From Candidatus Hodarchaeota archaeon (lineage in GTDB: Archaea > Asgardarchaeota > Heimdallarchaeia > Hodarchaeales > Hodarchaeaceae), in contig JAEOSP010000012.1 in the NCBI GenBank assembly GCA_016840305.1, positions 1 to 5,127 on the forward strand: a stretch of DNA of 5,127 bases, read 5' to 3'. The notes under the pieces are model-generated. The model had not been told where the DNA came from and ran no database searches. It saw nothing but the letters and a program-made list of their open reading frames with translations. The position numbers and the translations under genes were made by a program. Of the stretch, positions 1 to 4,300 are shown in pieces (the first letter of the stretch is position 1; each line of letters starts with the position of its first letter).

Positions 1-581
1 AGGGTTAACCATCCAGCGTCTCGACCCATGATTTGGACGACAAAGATTCGTTGATGTGACCGTGCAGTGGTTGTAATATTATCCATCGCATTTGTAGCTA
101 GTTGGATAGCTGACCAAAATCCGAAAGTATAATCGGTATTTGATAAGTCATTATCAATGGTTTTTGGGACCCCTACAACATTTGCTCCTGCATATTTATG
201 CATAGCTGCTGCAACTCCAAGCGTATCATCTCCTCCAATTGCTACTAGTGCATCAATGCCAAGTTTATCAAATTGAGCAGCCATATCCTCCGCTGTTTTT
301 TTAATAGCAGCTTCTCTGTCAACAGGGTTATTTATCCCCTTCGCAATTTTATATGGATTTGTTCTAGATGTATAGATAAGTGTACCACCGATAGTATGTA
401 AATCATCTAACGTTGTAACATCAAGTTCGCATGTATGGAGCTCTAAAAATCCTTTCCACCCCTTTTCAATTCCAATTACTCTATATCCAGCATCTACTGC
501 CTTTAAAAGGACGCCGTAGATTACACTGTTTAACCCTGGACAATCTCCTCCTCCTGTAAGGATTCCTATAGTTTTAGACAT
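1..581 (-). CDS. Phosphofructokinase, family A, probably PPi-dependent (N-terminal 193 residues; cut by window edge)
   Basis: This enzyme phosphorylates fructose 6-phosphate to fructose 1,6-bisphosphate in the cytoplasmic glycolytic pathway; the PPi-dependent form is reversible. The frame is open from ATG at 581 to the left edge. Visible motifs are the phosphate-binding loop GGGDCPGLN (residues 10-18), GGT-L-YTSRTNP (65-76), GGDDT (116-120), the catalytic PKTIDND (139-145) and MGRDAGWL (185-192). In E. coli ATP-PFK the positions matching Asp119 and Lys140 are Gly104 and Gly124; Asp and Lys there are the recognised signature of PPi-dependent enzymes such as those of Amycolatopsis and Thermoproteus. 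The C-terminal half, with the sugar-phosphate-binding residues, lies outside the window; the family is usually about 320-400 residues. A GGAG Shine-Dalgarno site (591-594) sits 9 nt before the start. The family call is very secure; donor specificity is inferred from two residues. Confidence 0.93.
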   Translation of the reverse strand, partial: MSKTIGILTGGGDCPGLNSVIYGVLLKAVDAGYRVIGIEKGWKGFLELHTCELDVTTLDDLHTIGGTLIYTSRTNPYKIAKGINNPVDREAAIKKTAEDMAAQFDKLGIDALVAIGGDDTLGVAAAMHKYAGANVVGVPKTIDNDLSNTDYTFGFWSAIQLATNAMDNITTTARSHQRIFVVQIMGRDAGWLT

Positions 582-635
582 CAGTTACAACTCCAAGAAA
601 AAAATTAACCTTGATTTATGGTAAGCGAAAAATAG

Positions 636-645
636 ATTAATATTT
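636..645 (-). promoter_or_regulatory. Possible TATA box for the phosphofructokinase gene
   Basis: On the minus strand this reads AAATATTAAT, preceded by the purine-rich GGAG, which resembles a BRE. Its centre is about 60 nt before the ATG at 581, so the usual archaeal spacing of about 26 nt would put the transcript start near 614 and leave a leader of about 33 nt containing the GGAG ribosome site. The region is AT-rich, so chance matches are common. Confidence 0.3.
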
Positions 646-659
646 CTCCTTGTTGGTGT

Positions 660-677
660 AAAAAGAAAGAAGAAGAA
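660..677 (-). terminator. Pyrimidine/T-rich tract, possible archaeal-type terminator of the zinc-ribbon membrane protein gene
   Basis: Read on the minus strand this is an 18-nt run of only T and C ending in TTTTT, starting 18 nt after the stop codon of the upstream gene. Archaeal terminators are often simple T-rich tracts without a hairpin, which fits. If it works, the two minus-strand genes are separate transcripts in spite of the modest 113-nt gap. Confidence 0.4.
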
Positions 678-694
678 TTGTGAAATGTAACTTA

Positions 695-1528
695 CTATTT
701 CAGTTTACCATAGCAATGAGGACAGAAGAATGCGTTCGGGGGAACAGGTTTTCCACAAAACTTACAACTAACCTGAGTTCCTCCTTGGGGTACAGCTTTT
801 TTAACAATCTTTGTCTTCTTTCCTGATTTTTCTTTACTAGAAGAAATACCCATTTTAGGCCTTTTCTTAGCAGATTTAGTTTTGGTCCCTGAAGCAGCTG
901 AGCCACCACCCCATTGTAAGGTTGGTTCCCAACCACCTGGAGCAGCTCGTTTCTTCACTTTTGGAGCAGCACTTCTAGTCCTAACGAAGCTTACAATAGT
1001 TAGAATAACTCCTATTAATAATATCAATCCAGGAATTACCATTCCGAAAAAGCCATATACAACATTTACATGCCTAGATGAAACAGTTATTGCATTGGTG
1101 CCAGTATTATCTAATATCAAGCTTATAGAAAATGCTTCTGATGAAGCTTGAGGAGAAATCATTGTTGAAATTGTTTTTGTGTTTATTCCAGCTGGTTCTG
1201 TATAACTTCGGCTAGTGCCACCAATTTCCTGAGCTATAGGGATACTTTGGCTCTCAAATAAAAGTACAACATCACAAGAAAAGGGGAAATCTGATCGCAA
1301 TTCAAAAGTAATCTTAATATTTGTAAAGAATGGAAGTATTGGGTGTTGTGGAACTGTTCCGACGAAAATCTCGTCATTAGCAAGCGGTCCGATTTGAACA
1401 GTATCTACTTCGGGTATGGTACTTCCTCCAAAAGGAGGAAATGCCATTCCAGCAAAGTTTATTATTGCAAATGATAGTATACCAATTATTAATAGTGAAA
1501 TCCCTAGTATTCTTGAAATTGAAACCAT
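695..1528 (-). CDS. Two-pass membrane protein with cytoplasmic C-terminal zinc ribbon, function unknown
   Basis: I do not recognise a named family. The 277-residue protein has a first membrane helix at about residues 8-26 and a predicted extracytoplasmic domain of about 130 residues rich in beta-forming sequence (about 28-157). A second helix follows at about 158-182. The cytoplasmic tail is basic and low in complexity (Lys, Ser, Ala, Gly; about 185-250), and ends in a zinc ribbon with Cys255-x2-Cys258 and Cys269-x2-Cys272. This design, a membrane or sensor part with a small treble-clef/zinc-ribbon tail, is common in archaeal proteins of unknown role; the ribbon may bind a protein partner or nucleic acid. 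ATG at 1528 is preferred because it starts just before the hydrophobic helix and has GAGG 3 nt upstream, an unusually short spacing. The frame continues in-frame to a TTG at 1549, which would add seven residues. Existence as a gene is well supported; function is unknown. Confidence 0.85.
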   Translation of the reverse strand: MVSISRILGISLLIIGILSFAIINFAGMAFPPFGGSTIPEVDTVQIGPLANDEIFVGTVPQHPILPFFTNIKITFELRSDFPFSCDVVLLFESQSIPIAQEIGGTSRSYTEPAGINTKTISTMISPQASSEAFSISLILDNTGTNAITVSSRHVNVVYGFFGMVIPGLILLIGVILTIVSFVRTRSAAPKVKKRAAPGGWEPTLQWGGGSAASGTKTKSAKKRPKMGISSSKEKSGKKTKIVKKAVPQGGTQVSCKFCGKPVPPNAFFCPHCYGKLK

Positions 1529-1567
1529 TATCCTCACATTGTTAAACAATATTGATTAAATGTCTGA

Positions 1568-1579
1568 TATTTTTAAATT
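1568..1579 (-). promoter_or_regulatory. Candidate TATA box for the zinc-ribbon membrane protein gene
   Basis: The minus strand reads AATTTAAAAATA. Its centre is about 45 nt before the ATG at 1528, so an archaeal start site about 26 nt downstream would fall near 1547, giving a leader of about 19 nt that still contains the GAGG ribosome site. That geometry also argues against the upstream TTG start at 1549, which would lie at or before the transcript start. No clear BRE is seen. Confidence 0.42.
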
Positions 1580-1592
1580 ACTATTATTAAGT

Positions 1593-1605
1593 CAATTTGA
1601 AATTG
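1593..1605. repeat. 13-bp inverted repeat CAATTT-G-AAATTG
   Basis: The two 6-bp arms are perfectly complementary around a single G. It lies between the candidate TATA box (1568-1579) and the 10-bp repeat array, so it could be an operator for the minus-strand gene. Its very low complexity makes chance occurrence plausible. Confidence 0.35.
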
Positions 1606-1610
1606 AATAA

Positions 1611-1650
1611 AAATATTTCGAAATATTTCGAAATAATTCGAAATATTCCG
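1611..1650. repeat. Four tandem 10-bp repeats (consensus AAATATTTCG) forming overlapping palindromes
   Basis: Copies start at 1611, 1621, 1631 and 1641. The first two are identical; the third and fourth each differ from them by one base. The junctions create TTCGAA every 10 bp (1618, 1628, 1638). The 12-mer CGAAATATTTCG at 1619-1630 is a perfect palindrome, and the 12-mers at 1629-1640 and 1639-1650 are near-perfect ones. A period of one helical turn puts all sites on the same DNA face, as expected for cooperative binding of a dimeric regulator or for sequence bent around histones or another chromatin protein. The array is about 32-71 bp upstream of the TATA-like box of the minus-strand gene, a position that fits an activator or upstream element better than a simple blocking operator. 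It occurs once in this window. Confidence 0.9.
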
Positions 1651-1819
1651 AATTTGAGGACAGGTTCGGTTGAATTTTCAGAAACAAATACATTTTATAT
1701 TCAGAATTATCTTTACTGTATAAATTGCTAAAACTTTTAGTTCTAAAGAAATCTATCTTGATTTTCTTTTTCAAACTTCCCTTCAAATGTCACTGTAAGG
1801 ATTTTCAGCACACACCAAT

Positions 1820-1833
1820 ATCTAAGCTTAGAT
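1820..1833. repeat. 14-bp perfect palindrome ATCTAAGCTTAGAT
   Basis: The sequence equals its own reverse complement over all 14 bases and has no spacer, so it is more likely to be a protein-binding site in DNA than an RNA hairpin. It sits in the middle of the divergent intergenic region, about 300 bp from either start codon. No second copy is seen in the window. Confidence 0.6.
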
Positions 1834-1868
1834 CTATCAGAAAAAATACTTGTTGAGGTTTCGTAACT

Positions 1869-1930
1869 AAGTTAGACAATTTATCCGCCAAAGGTGAGAA
1901 GGTTTAAGAGCCAGTATTGTCTGAAGTTAG
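1869..1930. repeat. Nested repeat: AAGTTAG direct copies around an AGACAAT/ATTGTCT inverted pair
   Basis: AAGTTAG occurs at 1869-1875 and 1924-1930. Overlapping the first copy and just inside the second are AGACAAT (1874-1880) and its complement ATTGTCT (1916-1922), with a 35-nt loop between them. As RNA this would be a weak 7-bp stem; as DNA it could be a spaced binding site. Each arm is short enough to arise by chance. Confidence 0.3.
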
Positions 1931-2135
1931 TGAATTCAAGGAATAATGTCATCTTTCCAAAAGTAAGTAGTCCCTCGAAAACTCATTCAATCCTTAAATC
2001 TGTTTTTTCCAGATAGCGGATGTGTGGCTCATCCAGTCGAGACTCTGAAAACCTAAACATTTTTTAGTATGTCTGACAAATTCAGTCATAAATCCTTCAA
2101 AAATCGATTTCTTTCAATAATACTGAGGTATAACA

Positions 2136-3269
2136 ATGAAAAAACAAATAATAATTATTCTTTTTATCTCACTAATTCTATTTGGCTGTCAACCAATAAG
2201 CATCAATAACGCTTCTGTGCAGGTTCCATTACAAAAAATAGCAATAATTATTGATTCTCCAGAATTCTATCATTCTTCGTTTGTGGATGATATTCTTCAA
2301 GGGTTTAATGAAATTAATACCACTTTTCACATTGATTATGATGTATTTCATCTCTCTAACTATTCAATAGCAAGCACCGATCCTTATCAGTTCACCTACA
2401 CTTACAATAATACTGTTACTAATCATAGCCAGATTGTTGAAAATAACAAAGATGATTACGATTTGTTTGTGATTATTGGTTATGAGTTACGAAGAAATTT
2501 CCTTGATTTTGGGGAATATGAAAATAATAACTTTCTTTTCTACGATCTGTCTGGAGAATATCCTGCCTTTAATACTGATGAAATCCCGAGTAATTTGTAT
2601 ATAGTCAGTTTTCAAGATCATGAAGAAGCTTTCTTAGCAGGATCACTAGCTGTAGCAAAATACAATCCTCTTCCTTCGAAGATAGCAATTGTAGGTACAT
2701 TTAGAGGTGATCCTAGATCCAAACGATTGATAGCAGGCTACCAGAGTGCAATTTTTCGTAATAGTATAGATAAAGATATTCAGATATACTATATCAACGA
2801 TTGGATTGATAGAGAGGAAGTACAAAATATTGGTACCGATTTGAACAATCAAGGGTATGGTTTAGTTTTTTCTGCTCTTCAATCAAATAATACACTGGAG
2901 CTTGATAATGCTTTCACAGGAGGCCCAGTGATTAGTGTGGACTTAAATATAACTCCAAGTGTTATGAAAAATAATTCATATGTGCTTATTGACGTTTTTA
3001 CTGGTTTTAATGAAAGTGGTGGATATTTTGGTAAAGTAGTAGTCACATACGGATTAACTGACAATATTTTTTATGGCAATGGCTGGAATAATCCATCGCT
3101 GGTGAATAAAACAATCGTTGAGTTGATAGATGATGTTTCATCGAAGGGTTTAGTAATACCTTCTGATATTGTTTATGCCTCGAATACACCAGGATATTCT
3201 TTACTTATTTTGATTCTATCCATTACAAGTTTGATGATAGTAAGAAGAAAAGCGAGTAAAAAAATCTAA
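2136..3269 (+). CDS. BMP/PnrA-type nucleoside-binding lipoprotein with an extra C-terminal membrane anchor
   Basis: This is probably an extracytoplasmic substrate-binding protein of the BMP (basic membrane protein) family, whose members such as PnrA bind purine nucleosides for ABC import. The 377 residues begin with a lipoprotein signal (hydrophobic 5-16, lipobox Leu-Phe-Gly-Cys18). Family-like segments follow: the first strand KIAIIID (34-40), the strand-turn LFVIIGYELRRNF (110-122), the characteristic FQDHEEAFLAGSLA (159-172), KIAIVGTFRGDP (182-193) and a GY helix start (201). The C-terminus is unusual: Pro352-Gly-Tyr354, a hydrophobic segment of about 15 residues and the basic RRKASKK, like an archaeal sorting/anchor tail. 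Ten N-x-S/T sequons support an outside location. GAGGT (2125-2129) lies 6 nt before the ATG. TATA candidates at 2061-2070 or 2087-2096 are weak. The next gene starts 24 bp later, so an operon is likely. Family confidence is moderate to good; the ligand is inferred. Confidence 0.8.
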   Translation: MKKQIIIILFISLILFGCQPISINNASVQVPLQKIAIIIDSPEFYHSSFVDDILQGFNEINTTFHIDYDVFHLSNYSIASTDPYQFTYTYNNTVTNHSQIVENNKDDYDLFVIIGYELRRNFLDFGEYENNNFLFYDLSGEYPAFNTDEIPSNLYIVSFQDHEEAFLAGSLAVAKYNPLPSKIAIVGTFRGDPRSKRLIAGYQSAIFRNSIDKDIQIYYINDWIDREEVQNIGTDLNNQGYGLVFSALQSNNTLELDNAFTGGPVISVDLNITPSVMKNNSYVLIDVFTGFNESGGYFGKVVVTYGLTDNIFYGNGWNNPSLVNKTIVELIDDVSSKGLVIPSDIVYASNTPGYSLLILILSITSLMIVRRKASKKI

Positions 3270-3293
3270 TTATTCTAATGTAGAGTGTTAGAT

Positions 3294-4091
3294 ATGAAAG
3301 ATCCATTGTGTATTATCGGTGGTTCGGGCTTGTATGGTTTTTTACCAAAACCAGAGGAGGTGTTAGTGCAAACACCATTTGCTACAGAACCTGTGGTCTT
3401 ATATTCTGAGAACATAAATGGACAACTGATATACTTCTTACCTCGTCATGGTAAAGGTCATTCTATTCCTCCTCACAAGATAAATTTTAAAGCTAATATA
3501 TATGCCTTGCATAAACAATTAGTATCACGAGTAATATCAACTAGCGCAGTTGGTAGCGTTCAGACATATATTGAACCTGGAACTTATGTCCTGCTGGATC
3601 AATTTATTGATTTCATTAGACCCTTAACGTATTTTGAAGGAGATTTCGAAATTACCTTCGGAAAAGGTGAAAAGTTGAGCGGTGTGGTCCATACAGATAT
3701 GACTTCTCCATATTGTCCAGATCTTAGGAAGCACGTAGCTACCGTCCTATCCAAGATTAGTCACTCAAAGCTAACTGGGACCTACTTTTGTTCAGCAGGC
3801 CCCCGTTTTGAAACTCCTGCTGAGATTAAAGCAGTACAAGCAATGGGAGGAGATGTAGTGGGAATGACGAACTCTTCTGAAGCGATATTGTGCCGTGAAC
3901 TTGGGATTTGTTATAATTCAATTGCACTAGTGACAAATATGGCAGCAGGTTTGCAACAAGAAGTGAACCACCAGGAGGTTATTGATTTATTCAACCAACG
4001 TGCAAATGAACTAAAGACAATTCTCAAGGATATCATTGCAGGCCTTCCTCCTGAAAAAATATGCACATGCAGATCTCATATCAAGAAATAA
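3294..4091 (+). CDS. MTAP/PNP-family phosphorylase, likely 6-oxopurine (inosine/guanosine or 5'-methylthioinosine) specific
   Basis: It cleaves a purine nucleoside with phosphate to a free base and a (methylthio)ribose 1-phosphate in the cytoplasm. The 265 residues carry the family motifs in order: phosphate loop GGSGLY (9-14), RHG with phosphate-binding Arg51 (51-53), PPHKINFKANIYAL (59-72), SAVGS (84-88), DQFID (102-106), GPRFET (169-174), GMT with ribose-contacting Met191, and VTNMAAG (213-219). Asn215 replaces the Asp that reads the 6-amino group in true MTA phosphorylases; Asn is the PNP/methylthioinosine-phosphorylase state. A CXC motif (Cys257, Cys259) near the C-terminus matches those described in Sulfolobus MTAPII and Pyrococcus PNP. 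ATG at 3294 is preferred because it places GGSGLY near the N-terminus as usual; an in-frame GTG at 3285 would add three residues. It probably shares a transcript with the preceding nucleoside-binding lipoprotein. The family is certain; the substrate is inferred. Confidence 0.92.
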   Translation: MKDPLCIIGGSGLYGFLPKPEEVLVQTPFATEPVVLYSENINGQLIYFLPRHGKGHSIPPHKINFKANIYALHKQLVSRVISTSAVGSVQTYIEPGTYVLLDQFIDFIRPLTYFEGDFEITFGKGEKLSGVVHTDMTSPYCPDLRKHVATVLSKISHSKLTGTYFCSAGPRFETPAEIKAVQAMGGDVVGMTNSSEAILCRELGICYNSIALVTNMAAGLQQEVNHQEVIDLFNQRANELKTILKDIIAGLPPEKICTCRSHIKK

Positions 4092-4110
4092 GACTAAATT
4101 TATGCTAGAG

Positions 4111-4137
4111 TTGTGTTTTCTTAACATTAATCTTCTC
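4111..4137 (+). terminator. T-rich stretch, possible terminator of the lipoprotein-phosphorylase operon
   Basis: Starting 20 nt after the phosphorylase stop codon is TTGTGTTTTCTT, and then a second pyrimidine cluster TCTTCTCTC just before the hairpin at 4138-4160. This fits the loose T-rich terminators of archaea. It does not resemble a bacterial intrinsic terminator, since the hairpin lies after the T-rich part and not before it. Confidence 0.3.
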
Positions 4138-4160
4138 TCACTAGTATAATTGCCTAGTGA
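4138..4160 (+). other. Hairpin TCACTAG / CTAGTGA between the phosphorylase gene and metK
   Basis: A perfect 7-bp stem encloses a 9-nt loop (4145-4153). With one bulged C (4137) three more pairs can form, between 4134-4136 and 4161-4163. There is no T-tract after it, so it is not a classic intrinsic terminator. It could be a transcript-end stabiliser, a processing site or a DNA-binding site. It lies upstream of the best metK promoter candidate. Confidence 0.4.
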
Positions 4161-4200
4161 AGATCTCTGTTATGTTCAACTAAAATGAAAATCGTAACAT

Positions 4201-4212
4201 TATTTTTAAAAG
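4201..4212 (+). promoter_or_regulatory. Candidate TATA box for metK
   Basis: The sequence TATTTTTAAAAG is centred about 95 nt before the metK ATG, predicting a start near 4232 and a leader of about 68 nt that includes the AAGGG ribosome site (4288-4292). A second TATA-like string, GTAAATATAAG (4268-4278), would place the start almost at the ATG and exclude the ribosome site, so it is less likely. Neither is proven. The leader shows no SAM-riboswitch core. Confidence 0.35.
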
Positions 4213-4300
4213 AAATTCTCTTCAATGTTGTGAATCACCTAGATCTAGAAAAGTTTGAAAATTTAGAGTAAATATAAGACTCTTTTGAAGGGAAATAAAA

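Larger units (their letters stand above)
1529..2135. other. Long divergent intergenic region (607 bp)
   Basis: No convincing gene is seen here. It separates the minus-strand zinc-ribbon membrane gene from the plus-strand nucleoside-binding lipoprotein gene, so it should hold both promoters. From left to right it contains a TATA-like box for the minus gene (1568-1579), a CAATTT-G-AAATTG inverted repeat (1593-1605), the 10-bp tandem palindrome array (1611-1650), a 14-bp perfect palindrome (1820-1833) and a 7-bp inverted repeat flanked by AAGTTAG direct copies (1869-1930). A small GGATG/CATCC hairpin (2018-2034) follows, then the lipoprotein leader. The part from about 1660 to 1815 shows nothing I can name. 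No tRNA, rRNA or recognisable C/D-box RNA was found. Confidence 0.7.

Noticed and set aside
700..936. 78-residue minus-strand frame overlapping the zinc-ribbon tail
   Set aside because: It is the same DNA read one frame off through the Lys-rich linker; the main frame keeps the CxxC pairs and ends at its own stop, so no frameshift is needed.
882..1151. 89-residue plus-strand open frame
   Set aside because: It lies wholly antisense to the zinc-ribbon membrane protein gene, which has clear helices and a metal-binding motif; this is a shadow frame.
1611..1650. CRISPR array
   Set aside because: The units are 10 bp, directly adjacent and without spacers; there are no cas genes in the window.
1665..1680. 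T-arm-like GGTTCGG of a tRNA
   Set aside because: The flanking bases cannot form the 5-bp T stem, and no acceptor or anticodon stem is found nearby.
1592..1786. 64-residue open frame on the minus strand in the intergenic region
   Set aside because: It begins with TTG, has no ribosome site, runs through the 10-bp tandem repeats and has a low-complexity Ser/Asn/Lys/Phe composition; it is most likely chance in AT-rich DNA.
2018..2034. GGATG/CATCC hairpin as a small RNA or C/D-box RNA
   Set aside because: The stem is only 5 bp and the C and D box consensus sequences are not correctly present; it is not enough to call an RNA gene.
1994..2089. 31-codon ATG frame on the minus strand with an AAGG upstream
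   Set aside because: Too short and unlike any family I recognise; the weak ribosome-like site alone does not support a gene.
2646..3064. Two minus-strand open frames inside the lipoprotein gene
   Set aside because: Both are antisense to a continuous BMP-family coding frame and show no family features or ribosome sites.
4092..4300. Possible SAM riboswitch in the metK leader
   Set aside because: I looked for the conserved S-box core and for other SAM-sensing folds; only a simple hairpin (4138-4160) and AT-rich sequence are present.
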